Positions 52,845 through 61,982 of a stretch of 64,000 nucleotides of DNA are shown one piece after another (the stretch's first letter is position 1; every line of letters starts with the position of its first letter). Source of the stretch: Eubacteriaceae bacterium (GTDB lineage Bacteria > Bacillota > Clostridia > Eubacteriales > Anaerofustaceae); NCBI GenBank assembly GCA_009782875.1, contig WRIE01000005.1:21904-85903 (forward strand). The letters run 5' to 3'. The notes under the pieces were generated by a model. The model was not told the DNA's origin, did no database searches, and worked only from the letters and a program-made list of their open reading frames with translations. The translations under genes and the position numbers were made by a program.

Positions 52845-53237
52845 CGATACAATTGTTTTGGTTTCGTATTGTTTGGGGCGATTTTGTTATCCAAATTGCT
52901 GCGGCTGCGATTAAAGCCAGCCTTTGAACAACCTAATCATTGGCTTGGCGCGAAAATATCTTGGCAAGCATGGCTCCTATTTGCTGCTCCGATGAGCAGC
53001 AGGCAGTGCTTATATGGAATTAAAACACAATTTAGGGTTTGGCAACCGGATTCCACACCTTCCAAGCCCTTTGTTATGCCAAATAGATGCATTAAACGAA
53101 GGAGGCAGCAAGCAAACCTTTTGGACGGGTATCCATATTTGGCGAGAGCTGTTTGTAATCGCTGAAATAAGTAACTTTCTATATAAAATTGGCATATTGT
53201 GTATCGATTCTAATATGTAATATTAAGGAATAAACAT
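52845..53237. other. gene-free stretch
   Basis: Open frames here have no ribosome site and no recognised content. It must contain the promoter of the exosporium-like gene, which I cannot place firmly. Confidence 0.35.
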
Positions 53238-54002
53238 ATGTCAATGCCAGAATTTCAAGACAGAGCAAGTATCCCGCCAAAAGTCGCTATTTTGCAAGTC
53301 ATTTCTTCTATTGCAATGGAAGAGCTTGCGTTAAGCCACATCCTGAATTCTGAAGGCGAGAAATTGCAGTATGTGTTGGGCACATTGAGCAGCGGCAGCC
53401 TGGCTCACGCACCAACGATAGCACAATTATCCGAAATCAATGCAAGTGTAAAAAGCGCAGTTTCTGCAGTCAACATGAGCCAGCTTTTCTTAATGGGGAA
53501 ACTCAGCCAAGCGGTAGGCGCCTATCAATACCTAGCGAACATAGCTACGATAACTATTATGTATATCAACTCAGTAGATGGAAGTGAAATAGCAAATGCA
53601 AAAGTGATCCAAATGCAGCCTGGTAGCTATAGCGTCACCCCGCCTGTTTTCGAAGACTTTTCGCCCGGTAATTTGGCGCCAGGGAGCGCGCCATATTCTG
53701 GCACAATAAGCAAAGGCGAGTCGATTGTTGTCATTTTCGAGTATGACCCGTATGCATACCTTGATGTCAGTTTCACATACTCATTTTCTCCACCATTTGT
53801 ACTGATCCAACCTGATATGCATCTGAGAATACCTCCCCACATCCCTTTTACTTTTGATCCACCGCAAAATTTTTACATTGACTCGATTCATTATAGCTAT
53901 ATACAAGTGATTGATGGATCAATACCAAATTCCTTGACAATACAAGACCCGCTCCCCGGGCAACACTACTTCCTTGTTCTTCTATATATAAGCGAAGGAT
54001 GA
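53238..54002 (+). CDS. exosporium/spore-surface-like protein with MucBP-type segment
   Basis: A 254-residue protein without a signal peptide. Residues 12-45 (IPPKVAILQVISSIAMEELALSHILNSEGEKLQ) closely resemble the helical region of exosporium or spore-coat surface proteins of Clostridia and Bacilli (SIALEEAALAHIINAEGEKLQ-like), and the following part (SQLFLMGKLSQAVGAYQYL) continues that pattern. The next part, ITIMYINSVDGSEIANAKVIQMQPGSYSV, resembles MucBP-type beta repeats. The rest is Pro-rich and beta. It therefore probably assembles on the spore surface during sporulation and is direct evidence for spore formation. AAGGA lies 9 bases before the ATG. Confidence 0.7.
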   Translation: MSMPEFQDRASIPPKVAILQVISSIAMEELALSHILNSEGEKLQYVLGTLSSGSLAHAPTIAQLSEINASVKSAVSAVNMSQLFLMGKLSQAVGAYQYLANIATITIMYINSVDGSEIANAKVIQMQPGSYSVTPPVFEDFSPGNLAPGSAPYSGTISKGESIVVIFEYDPYAYLDVSFTYSFSPPFVLIQPDMHLRIPPHIPFTFDPPQNFYIDSIHYSYIQVIDGSIPNSLTIQDPLPGQHYFLVLLYISEG

Positions 54003-54330
54003 GTAGACAACAATGAAGTGGCGGGGTTGCCAAGATATTTTTTCTTCTTTTTTAAGTGGATCGCTTAGGGGGCAAAGCCCTTGGCTTAGCAAGGTTTTTT
54101 TGCCTTGCACTTCGCCCTTGGTAGGCGGCAGGCGTTGCCGCCGCGAATTTTTCAAGCATAGCACACCGATGCAGGAGCCTTTTCTCTGATGCATGTTTCT
54201 CCCTTGTGCCCGCAATTGGCGTATAACCTATGCCATTTTGGCAACAGCTGAAGAAAAATCCATTGAATTGTGCTATACTACAATTCAATGGCAAATTGCC
54301 CTTTTAGCCCAAAACATTTGGAGAAAAACA
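54003..54330. other. intergenic region with weak terminator and operator
   Basis: A short hairpin CCTTG-GCTTAG-CAAGG followed by T7 (54079-54101) could end the exosporium transcript. The 12-bp dyad at 54260-54291 lies at the right end. Confidence 0.4.
54260..54291 (+). promoter_or_regulatory. 12-bp perfect dyad over a -10 box of the amino-acid ABC genes
   Basis: CCATTGAATTGT, 8 bases, ACAATTCAATGG. The spacer holds TATACT, a -10 box placed about 53 bases upstream of the permease start. A dyad of this length centred on the -10 box is what a dimeric repressor site would look like. Confidence 0.65.
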
Positions 54331-54981
54331 ATGCAAAAGTACATGAGCATGGCCGGGCCGATGATTGATGGATGCGGCAAATTGTTAGCCATTTTCTTTT
54401 TGACCCTTGCCTTTTCCTTGCCGCTGGGGTTGCTGGTCGCCTTCGGGAGAATGAGCAAACACAAGATTATCAGCACGCCTATACGGATCTACCAGCTTGT
54501 AATGAGGGGCACACCCCTTATCTTGCAGCTGATGGTGGTCTTTTACGCCCCATCGTTTTTATTCAAAATAAGACCGAGCCGCTTCACTGCATGTATAACC
54601 GCTTTTGTGATAAACTATGCCGCTTATTTTGCCGAGATCTTAAGGGCTGGAATCGAGGGCATTCCCCAAGGGCAGCATGAAGCGGCAAAAGCGCTTGGCT
54701 ACACCACATGGCAAAAATATACACTCATTATCATTCCGCAAGTCACTAAACGCGTTTTGCCCCCCATGGGCAACGAGTTTATGACGCTTCTCAAGGACAC
54801 AGCGCTTTCGACAACTATTGGGATTGCCGAGCTGTTCAGGGCGACCTCCAATGCCGCAATAAGGATGGTGTCTGTCGCCCCCTATTTGGCAGCCGGGCTT
54901 ATATATTTCGCCTTAAACTCGATAGTCGAAAAAGCCTTTCAAATAGCTGAAAACAAACTTGGATATTATAAGATTTTATAA
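54331..54981 (+). CDS. polar amino-acid ABC transporter permease
   Basis: A 216-residue membrane protein of the HisM/GlnP type, with about five helices. The ATG at 54331 has GGAG 9 bases upstream. RIYQLVMRGTPLILQLMVVF contains the family RGTP motif, and YFAEILRAGIEGIPQGQHEAAKALGY is the EAA loop that contacts the ATPase. It is followed 12 bases later by the ATPase gene. Together with a binding protein like that at 46.0-46.9 kb it would import an amino acid. Confidence 0.92.
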   Translation: MQKYMSMAGPMIDGCGKLLAIFFLTLAFSLPLGLLVAFGRMSKHKIISTPIRIYQLVMRGTPLILQLMVVFYAPSFLFKIRPSRFTACITAFVINYAAYFAEILRAGIEGIPQGQHEAAKALGYTTWQKYTLIIIPQVTKRVLPPMGNEFMTLLKDTALSTTIGIAELFRATSNAAIRMVSVAPYLAAGLIYFALNSIVEKAFQIAENKLGYYKIL

Positions 54982-54993
54982 ATGGTGTTATAA

Positions 54994-55770
54994 ATGGTTG
55001 TACTTGACGCAAAGAATGTCACAAAAACCTTTGATGGCGCAATAGCCTTAGACTCTGTTTCCCTAAGTGTGGCAGAGGGAGAAGCGGTGGCGATAATCGG
55101 GCCTTCTGGCTCTGGCAAGTCTACATTGCTGCGCTGCTTTGCCCAGCTTGTCAGCATAGATTCGGGAGAAATCACCATTTGCTCCAAGCCGATGGTGACA
55201 AGCCCTTCAGGCAAGGCGGTCTATTCGCCAAAGGACCAACTGCACGAAATACAGTTGATGACAGGGATGGTATTCCAGTCATTTAACTTGTTTTCGCACT
55301 TCTCTGTCTTGGAGAATATAACCAATGCCCAAATCCACGTGCTAAAAAGATCAAAAGCTGAAGCAGAGCACATTGCCATATCCCTGTTGGACAAGGTTAG
55401 CTTGGCAGATAAAGCCAACGCTTATCCTTTCCAGCTTTCCGGCGGCCAAGCCCAGCGGGTGTCTATTGCCCGTGCCCTTGCCCTGTCGCCTAAAGTCCTT
55501 TTCTTTGACGAACCCACAAGCGCCCTTGACCCTGAGCTTTCCGGTGAAATCCTGCGCGTAATCAAAGACCTTGCCCAAGAGAGCAGGACTATGATTGTTG
55601 TCACCCACGAAATGGCATTTGCAAGGGAAATATCCGATAGAATCGTTTTTATGGAAGAAGGCAGGGCAGCCATTGAAGGAACCCCGGCACAGATATTTGA
55701 AAATACAAGCTCGCCTAGATTGCGCAGGTTCCTGGAAGGCATGGACTTCTCCAGCAATGACAAATCATAG
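54994..55770 (+). CDS. polar amino-acid ABC transporter ATP-binding protein (GlnQ type)
   Basis: A 258-residue ATPase. Walker A IGPSGSGKST (about 35-44), Q-loop GMVFQSFNLFSHFSVLENI, signature LSGGQAQRVSIARAL, Walker B VLFFDEPTSALDP, and the switch His in VVTHEMAFAREI. Co-transcribed with the permease gene upstream; fumC follows 17 bases later, so the unit probably continues. Confidence 0.95.
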   Translation: MVVLDAKNVTKTFDGAIALDSVSLSVAEGEAVAIIGPSGSGKSTLLRCFAQLVSIDSGEITICSKPMVTSPSGKAVYSPKDQLHEIQLMTGMVFQSFNLFSHFSVLENITNAQIHVLKRSKAEAEHIAISLLDKVSLADKANAYPFQLSGGQAQRVSIARALALSPKVLFFDEPTSALDPELSGEILRVIKDLAQESRTMIVVTHEMAFAREISDRIVFMEEGRAAIEGTPAQIFENTSSPRLRRFLEGMDFSSNDKS

Positions 55771-55786
55771 GATGGTGGAAACCAAA

Positions 55787-57166
55787 ATGGAATTTCGCAT
55801 CGAATACGATACAATGGGCGAAGTGAGGGTGCCCGCAGACAAACTTTGGGGGGCACAAACCCAAAGGAGCCTAGAAAACTTTAAAATAGGCGAAGAAAAA
55901 ATGCCTATGGACCTCATCTATGCAATCACTACAATAAAAGCGGCATCAGCCAGAGCAAACACCTTTCTTGGGGTCCTTGATGCGCCAAAACAGGAGCTCA
56001 TACAAGCTTCCTGCGATGAAATCCTGTCAGGCAAACATGACAGCCAGTTCCCGTTGTCCCTTTGGCAGACAGGCAGCGGCACCCAGACAAACATGAATGT
56101 CAACGAAGTTATAGCAAACATCGCGAATTTCACCCACGGGAAAAACATGCTCCACCCCAACGACGATGTCAACAAATCCCAGTCCACAAATGATGTATTC
56201 CCCACAGCTATACATATCACTGCATACACCTCAATGCGGGAAGTAAACCTTTCAGCATTCAAGCTCAAATCAGCCCTAGACGCGTTGGCAGAATCAAATA
56301 TGCACATAATAAAGACAGGCAGAACCCACTTGCAAGACGCCACGCCACTGACACTGGGCCAAGAGATCAGCGCATGGGCCCATATGCTTAAAGTGGACAT
56401 AGCTGCAAACGAGCAAGCTATGAAACCTCTGCAAGCCGTTGCCATTGGCGGCACAGCAGTGGGCACAGGTTTGAATGCGCCAAACGGGTTTGACTTGCAG
56501 TGTTGCGAATACCTCTCCGGGATATGCGGCTTTGAGGTCATCCCTTCAGAAAACAAGTTCCACGCCCTCTCCTCGAAAGGGGAGGTCGCGAACGCCCATG
56601 GATCCCTCAAAGCCCTGGCATGCGACCTTATAAAAATCGCCAATGATATTCGTTTGCTGGCAAGCGGCCCAAGGGCAGGCATCGGGGAGATCAACATACC
56701 GGAAAACGAGCCGGGCAGCTCAATTATGCCTGGCAAAGTCAACCCCACCCAAAGCGAGGCGATGATCATGGCCTGTATGCAAGTGATTGCCAACGACACG
56801 TCAATCGCCCATGGAGCCAGCTTTGGCAATTACCAGCTGAATGTTTGCATGCCATTGATTGCCAACAGCTTCCTGCAGTCGGCGCGCCTGTTAAAAGACG
56901 CTATCAGTTCCATGCTCGAGAACTGTGTGGCAGGGATTACACCCAACCTTGGGACCATTGAAAAAAACTTGGAGAACTCGTTAATGAGCGTTGCCGCCCT
57001 CAACCCCTATATAGGCTATGAGAACGCTGCCAAGATCGCAAAGCATGCCCACCAAAACAGCCTGTCGCTACGGGAAGCCGTCAGCGAGCTGGGTATGATG
57101 ACAGAAGAGGATTTTGAGAAAGCGATGGACTACAAAAAAATGGTCTTCGGTGAAAAGGATAAATAA
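55787..57166 (+). CDS. fumC: class II fumarate hydratase
   Basis: A 459-residue oxygen-stable fumarase (fumarate + H2O to L-malate) without an iron-sulfur cluster. I start it at 55787 with GGTGG 8 bases upstream; five codons earlier is possible. The aspartase/fumarase signature GSSIMPGKVNPTQ is near residue 315; earlier conserved parts are TGSGTQTNMNVNEVIAN, HPNDDVNKSQSTNDVFPTAIH and KTGRTHLQDATPLTLGQE. Aspartate ammonia-lyase is related, but the N-terminus MEFRIEYDTMGEVRVPADKLWGAQ fits fumarase. It follows the ABC ATPase closely and is followed by an RluA-family gene. Confidence 0.93.
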   Translation: MEFRIEYDTMGEVRVPADKLWGAQTQRSLENFKIGEEKMPMDLIYAITTIKAASARANTFLGVLDAPKQELIQASCDEILSGKHDSQFPLSLWQTGSGTQTNMNVNEVIANIANFTHGKNMLHPNDDVNKSQSTNDVFPTAIHITAYTSMREVNLSAFKLKSALDALAESNMHIIKTGRTHLQDATPLTLGQEISAWAHMLKVDIAANEQAMKPLQAVAIGGTAVGTGLNAPNGFDLQCCEYLSGICGFEVIPSENKFHALSSKGEVANAHGSLKALACDLIKIANDIRLLASGPRAGIGEINIPENEPGSSIMPGKVNPTQSEAMIMACMQVIANDTSIAHGASFGNYQLNVCMPLIANSFLQSARLLKDAISSMLENCVAGITPNLGTIEKNLENSLMSVAALNPYIGYENAAKIAKHAHQNSLSLREAVSELGMMTEEDFEKAMDYKKMVFGEKDK

Positions 57167-57168
57167 AT

Positions 57169-58122
57169 ATGCCCATAAATGAGTACCCGGTTTCCAGCCA
57201 GTACGATGGAACCCGCCTTGACCGTTTCTGTGTGAATTGCGGCATTGGGCCAAGGAATTTGGTCCAACGCCTTATACGCAAAGGCGATATCAAAGTCGAC
57301 GGCAAGAAGCAGGATGCTTCAATGCGCCTTAGCGCAGGAAACACAGTCCAAGCATACAGCCCCCATCCCCCAATACAAAAACAAATACCAAAGCTGGATC
57401 TAGCCGATGTCGGGGAGATTATCTTTGAGGATGAAAATTTGTTTGCGCTCTCAAAACTCCCGGGCATTCCCTCCCAGCCGGCGCAAAACTTCCCTATAAG
57501 CGCAAGCCAAGCGATTGCCTCCTACGTCGCATCACAAGGGGGGCAAAGCGGATCTGGCCCAACCTTCAGGGCAGGCGTCGCAAACCGGCTTGATGTAAAC
57601 GCGTCAGGAATCCTGCTTTCAGCAAAAAACCCGGTGGCGGCGAGAAGCCTGGCCCAGCTCTTCAGGGAGAACAAAATCGACAAAAGGTATATCGCCCTAG
57701 CCCATGGAAAAGTCGAGCCTAGGCAAATGGCGAACTACAGCGACCCTGCCCAAACCCAATCCAGAATAATTCTGTACAACTCGCCAAATGCCATTGGTCC
57801 AAAAGCCTCCCTATACCAATCAAGCGTCAGCGTTTTAGAATACAAAGAGCCGGCAAGCCTTGTTGAAATCCAGTTAGTGACAGGCAAGAAACACCAAGCC
57901 AGGGTGCAAATGGCCCACCACGGCTGGCCAATACTTGGCGATGCCCGCTATAGCACCCAGGAAAGCTCAAGGGTTGCAAAGTGGATGGCCATACCCAGGT
58001 TATTTTTGCATTGCCATAAAATGTCTTTTTATTTAGCAGCAAAGCGCTACGATGTATTTGCCCCAGTGCCCCAAGACATGGATGAAGCCCTAAATCGGCT
58101 GGGATATAGCAAATTTGATTGA
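57169..58122 (+). CDS. RluA-family pseudouridine synthase
   Basis: A 317-residue enzyme that isomerises uridine in RNA (RluC/RluD-like). The N-terminus has an S4 RNA-binding region (TRLDRFCVNCGIGPRNLVQRLIRKGDIKVDGKKQ). The catalytic motif is NRLDVNASG, where the usual form is HRLDxxTSG, so the Asp is kept while the first and seventh positions vary. Substrate-binding segments KRYIALAHGKV and TGKKHQARVQMAHHGWPILGDARY follow. The ATG lies 2 bases past the fumC stop, so translation is coupled. Confidence 0.9.
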   Translation: MPINEYPVSSQYDGTRLDRFCVNCGIGPRNLVQRLIRKGDIKVDGKKQDASMRLSAGNTVQAYSPHPPIQKQIPKLDLADVGEIIFEDENLFALSKLPGIPSQPAQNFPISASQAIASYVASQGGQSGSGPTFRAGVANRLDVNASGILLSAKNPVAARSLAQLFRENKIDKRYIALAHGKVEPRQMANYSDPAQTQSRIILYNSPNAIGPKASLYQSSVSVLEYKEPASLVEIQLVTGKKHQARVQMAHHGWPILGDARYSTQESSRVAKWMAIPRLFLHCHKMSFYLAAKRYDVFAPVPQDMDEALNRLGYSKFD

Positions 58123-58255
58123 AACTGTGCCTGTTATTGTTCTTTTGCCCACAATGCCAGTTACATCGAAACCCGTTTTGGTCAATAAAACATAACGAAA
58201 AACAGTTCTTCTGAGTCGAAAAAAACAAATTGCTGCCCATTTCTTCCCATTTAGG

Positions 58256-58261
58256 TTATAA
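58256..58261 (+). promoter_or_regulatory. probable -10 box of the TetR-family gene
   Basis: TATAAT 35 bases before the start codon; the -35 is not clear. Two CCCATTT repeats lie just upstream. Confidence 0.4.
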
Positions 58262-58296
58262 TTAAGTCAAAAAAACACTCCCATACAAATAATGCT

Positions 58297-58920
58297 ATGG
58301 CAAAGAAAAACCAAGATAACAAAGATACAAGACAAGCCTTGATCGATATATCAAAGGAATTATTCCAGGTCAAAAATTTTGATGATGTGACAATAGATGA
58401 GATCTGCAAGTTGGCAGGTGTCACAAAAGGCTCGTTTTACCACCACTTTTCGTCTAAATACGATATACCCATCCAGCAGTACAGGCAAATCCAAAACGAT
58501 TTTTTCAGCGACTATGAGAGCAACTCAAACCTGCCCACTTTGGAGCGTTTCAAATTGGCAGTTTTGTGGTACGCCTCATATTGCACAGAAGACAACGTGA
58601 ACATTATCACAAATTACCACAGGGTGATGATGAACTATGACAATAAAAACAGGATGCTTCGAAAGATCGAGATAGAAACCAGGGTTTTTACTGAGCTGAT
58701 TTCCATCGGGGTCGCCGAGGGGGTATTCAAGTCGAATACCAACGCCGCATTCCACTCAGAGATGATCACCCGCTTTATTGCCAGCCTCCTGCTTGATTGG
58801 GCAATTTTCAAAGGCGCTTTAGACTTGAAAGCCCATCTACAGTACCTTTATTTAAACATGCTTGAAATCATGTCAGTGGATGCGACTTGGGAGGACTATG
58901 CTCTAAACAAACGGAAATAA
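58297..58920 (+). CDS. TetR/AcrR-family transcriptional regulator
   Basis: A 207-residue regulator. The N-terminal helix-turn-helix is DDVTIDEICKLAGVTKGSFYHHFSSKYDI (about residues 30-57), the typical TetR recognition fold. The C-terminal ligand and dimer domain is all helical and not related to a named subgroup. There is no good ribosome site. It has no divergent target gene; its targets may be the upstream ABC-fumC unit or elsewhere. The decayed AAA-ATPase-like gene follows. Confidence 0.85.
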   Translation: MAKKNQDNKDTRQALIDISKELFQVKNFDDVTIDEICKLAGVTKGSFYHHFSSKYDIPIQQYRQIQNDFFSDYESNSNLPTLERFKLAVLWYASYCTEDNVNIITNYHRVMMNYDNKNRMLRKIEIETRVFTELISIGVAEGVFKSNTNAAFHSEMITRFIASLLLDWAIFKGALDLKAHLQYLYLNMLEIMSVDATWEDYALNKRK

Positions 58921-59496
58921 GGCTAAGAATACAGCAAAAATGGACTAGGAGGGGATTAAATCTTTGCCCTGCGAAATTTGCCGCACAATCTCTATATCTT
59001 CTTTCTCAAAATTCCTTGAAAAGGGCAGCAACTTCCCAAGCTCCCTTGTCTTATGCTGCTATTGTCTAAAGGAGACTTTTGGGGCATCATCACTATATTT
59101 TTTTAAAACATTAAAGCATCGTTTGCCGGAGTAGCGCTTATGGATAGTGCAGAAGAGGATGTGGACAAAACCTATTGCTCCACGTAGCTTGTCCGCAACA
59201 CCGGCATGCCCTTTGCTATGATTAGAGCAAGGGCTCTTCAGCCATCATTTCTATTGCCACCTTTTATATAGTTGGCACTGGGCTTCCTAACATATAGCCA
59301 AACTTGAACCTCATATTGTTTGGAGCTATTGTGCAGCCTCTTTCTGGTTTGAAAGAGGCTGCTGTCATATGCGTTAAAGTATAATCTTTTGCTTCAATGT
59401 CTAACTGCAATCGGTATGGCAAAGAGCCATAGCCAAAGACTTTGAAGTTAGCTCCTATGATATAATGTAAACAGGTAACACCACATGCTATGGAGG
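58921..59496. other. gene-free stretch with a hairpin
   Basis: No supported gene. A perfect 12-bp hairpin, GCAGCCTCTTTC and GAAAGAGGCTGC around a 6-base loop, lies at 59333-59362; it is not followed by a T run. A TATAAT at 59461-59466 may be the promoter of the decayed gene that follows. Confidence 0.4.
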
Positions 59497-60905
59497 ATGT
59501 TCTTGGGAGATTTCTTAAATGTTGGCAGCCAAAGATTTAGGATGAGCCTAAATGGCATGATTATGTTGACAAAAGCCTCTTGATTGCTGAAACAAACAAG
59601 CTAGTGGATACCCCGCTGCGCTATGTCTGCCTAAGCCGCCCAAGGAGGTTTGGAAAGACAATGGCTGTGGAAATGCTCAGCGCGTATTGCGGGTCTAGAG
59701 AAGAAACAGGCTAGTTGTTCAGCCAGTTAGAAATTGGAAACGAGCAAAGCTTCAATGAGCATCTAAGCCGATATAACTGCCTTTCGATAAACATGCAACG
59801 ATTTATACGTGATGCTGGCGAAATTGATGTGATGGAAAGAAAAATCCTAAAGCTGCTTGTCAAAGACATAAAAGATGATTACCAGGAAATTTCTCTTTTT
59901 GACGAAACAGATATTGTCCAAGTCATGAGCGATGTATATAGGCAGACAGGTCGTTTTTTTGTAATTCTCATTGATGAGTGGGACTGTATATTCAGGGAGT
60001 ATAAAGAAGACCATGTGTCCCAAAAAGCCTACCTCGATTTTTTACGGATATGGCTCAAAGACTAGGAATATGTCGCGCTTGCCTACATGACTGGCATCTT
60101 GCCCATAAAAAAACATGGCACACACAGCGCATTGAATATGTTTGACGAGTACTCAATGTTAGAGCCCCAAGACTTTGCGCCGTATTATAGGTTCACAGAA
60201 GAAGAAGCGTATGCCCTCTGCAAAATCCATGGCGGGGACATGGAACAGATGCGCTCCTGGTATGGCGGATACCACATGAAGTATTGGAGTGGCATTGGCG
60301 CAAACACAAAAAATGTCGAGGTCTCCATATATAGCACGAGGTCAGTTGTCCAGTCAATACGGACAGGTTTCTTTCTCTCATACTGGAACCAGACGGAAAA
60401 TGATTCTGGGCTAGGGGTGCGTCTATCCCCAACAAGCAAGTCAGCGGCGTTTTCTTTTACCCCACAACTGACTTGGGATGGCCAGAGGTGATTTGCGCTA
60501 TAAGACTCGAGGAGCCTTCTTGAGAGTGTTTGGAGGCTTGACGCCGAAGCAGCGGCCCAAGGCGTGCAAAGAGTCCACCAAGAGGTTTCTTTGCTGCAAT
60601 ACAATGATGAGAACGCTTTGAGCTATGTTGTAGGGCTTGCGTTCTACACGGCAAGGGAGCATTGCGAGATATACCGGGAGCTTCCTTCAGGCAAAGGGTA
60701 TGCCGACCTTGTCATGGAGCCAAAGTGGGGACGGGAGCAGAAGCCCGCTCTAATTGTCGAGCTTAAGTGGGACAAACGCGCGAGTGGGGCGATTGCGCAA
60801 ATTAAAGAGAAGTGGTGCATGGATGAATTGAAGGGATCCAGGGAGGTCTTGCTTGTTGGCATATACTATGACAAGGCGAGCAAGGAGCACGAATGCTCTA
60901 TATAG
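59497..60905 (+). pseudogene. decayed AAA-ATPase-like/PD-(D/E)XK protein (PF09820/PF08011 type)
   Basis: Pieces in order: GDFLNVGSQRF; DYVDKSLLIAETNKLVD (next frame); RPRRFGKTMAVEML, a P-loop variant; a TAG at about 59712; QLEIGNEQSFNEHLSRYN; FVILIDEWDCIFREYK (Walker B-like); a TAG after WLKD; YVALAYMTGILPIKK; then, after a gap of over 100 residues, ENALSYVVGLAFYTARE, GKGYADLVMEP and LIVELKWDK with the PD-(D/E)XK nuclease residues. Family members have an AAA-like domain and a C-terminal nuclease-like domain and are multicopy in gut anaerobes; their function is unknown. Two stops, a frameshift and a central deletion make this a pseudogene. Confidence 0.85.
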
Positions 60906-61408
60906 AGAAATGGAGCCAACCTGGCTGATAGATCCCAAAGTTTGCATACTGTGAACGCTTTGAAAGAAACCTATTCACTGATTGAGATTGTTGGAGCGTA
61001 AATGCTTGCGTGATGTCAATCAAACCCAGCTCGATAATTAGGAGAAAACAAAGAACATGCCCCATCGCGCATGTCGGATTAGCAGATAAAGGTTTCTCAA
61101 TGGGCAAGTGAGGAAAATATCAGAAATAACAGTACTTTATTCTACAACTTATTGTATCATGTGCCAGTCGACTACAAGAAGAACGAGAATTTACAGATAC
61201 TTTCTACCTGCATTGAAAATAATATTATACAACAAGCAGGCGTGGTTTCAAATATAAAAGAGGCAATAGCGCTCTCGCATGTAGTTGTGAAAAAGGACAT
61301 TCCTTTGCCTACAGAAGGGAAGTGTGTATTCAATCCAAAAGCATTCAAAGATCTCGAAAAATAATGAAGCAAAACTGAAAAAAGATCAAAGGAAAGGACG
61401 TTAATTTA
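60906..61408. other. mostly gene-free stretch
   Basis: Only the uncertain 70-codon frame at 61152-61364 is worth naming. Confidence 0.35.
61152..61364 (+). CDS. small hypothetical protein or gene fragment
   Basis: A 70-codon frame (NENLQILSTCIENNIIQQAG, SHVVVKKDIPLPTEG, FNPKAFKDLEK) with protein-like composition but no ribosome site. It may be the 3' end of a lost gene, since its end lies 44 bases before the VOC-family gene. I do not recognise it. Confidence 0.3.
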   Translation: MYHVPVDYKKNENLQILSTCIENNIIQQAGVVSNIKEAIALSHVVVKKDIPLPTEGKCVFNPKAFKDLEK

Positions 61409-61837
61409 ATGAAAGTGCAATTAGAAATGTTTATCAACTTTAATGGAAACTGCCGGGAAGCGGTGGAGTTCTATGCAAAGGCATTCAATTCTTCGGTCAA
61501 CAACCTAATGACATATGGCGAAGCGCCGCCTGACCCTGGCTATGCCGTGGCGGAAGCTGACAAGAATAGGGTCATGTACGCAGGTGTCCCATTTGGCGGC
61601 ATGACGATGATGTTTATGGATTATCCTTCTGGCTCGGAAATGGTTATAGGCGACAATATCCACCCAACTATCAGCGTCGATAGCAAAGATGAGGTTACAA
61701 GATTGTTTAATGAGCTAAAAGAAGGCGGAGAAGTTTATGGGGAGCTTGGGCAGACCTTTTTTAGCGAGTGGTACGGCATGGTGAAAGACAAGTTTGGCGT
61801 TACTTGGCAGATTTTATTCTACTCACAGCCAGAGTAG
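61409..61837 (+). CDS. VOC-superfamily (PhnB/glyoxalase-like) protein
   Basis: A 142-residue protein of the PhnB-like group, made of two beta-alpha-beta-beta-beta modules: MFINFNGNCREAVEFYAKAFNS then PFGGMTMMFMDYPS, and ISVDSKDEVTRLFNELKEGGEV then FFSEWYGMVKDKFGVTWQIL. The closing W-x-x-x-x-D-x-F-G-V-x-W pattern is typical. Function is not fixed; many act on small organic compounds or metals. AGGA-type site (AAAGGAAAGGA) upstream of the ATG. Confidence 0.88.
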   Translation: MKVQLEMFINFNGNCREAVEFYAKAFNSSVNNLMTYGEAPPDPGYAVAEADKNRVMYAGVPFGGMTMMFMDYPSGSEMVIGDNIHPTISVDSKDEVTRLFNELKEGGEVYGELGQTFFSEWYGMVKDKFGVTWQILFYSQPE

Positions 61838-61920
61838 GATGCCGGTCTAATCTATCATTAAACCCGAATCGCCAGTTCTGGCATAGGGAAGTATCACAAA
61901 TATAAAACAGATCTTCTATG

Positions 61921-61970
61921 TTCAAATTTAAGGTTTTAGGCTGTGTTATGCTAAAAGCCTTAAATTTGAA
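61921..61970. repeat. long near-perfect hairpin
   Basis: Arms of 19 and 20 bases (61921-61939 and 61951-61970) that differ by one extra G, with an 11-base loop. It lies between the VOC-family gene and the IS1634-type transposase and may be a terminator of the former or an end of the element. Confidence 0.65.
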
Positions 61971-61982
61971 TTTCAAATGCAG

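Noticed and set aside
57598..57624. Catalytic-motif change (NRLD for HRLD) in the RluA-family protein as a sign of inactivity
   Set aside because: The catalytic Asp is intact, and Asn at the first position occurs in many family members.
59710..60066. Amber (TAG) codons inside otherwise coding frames (AAA-ATPase-like gene, twice; IS5 transposase) as a sign of stop-codon reassignment
   Set aside because: Several sound genes end with TAG (hsp20, the lipoprotein at 32.6 kb, the zinc-ribbon protein, the ABC ATPase). The genes with internal TAG also carry frameshifts or deletions, so they are pseudogenes.
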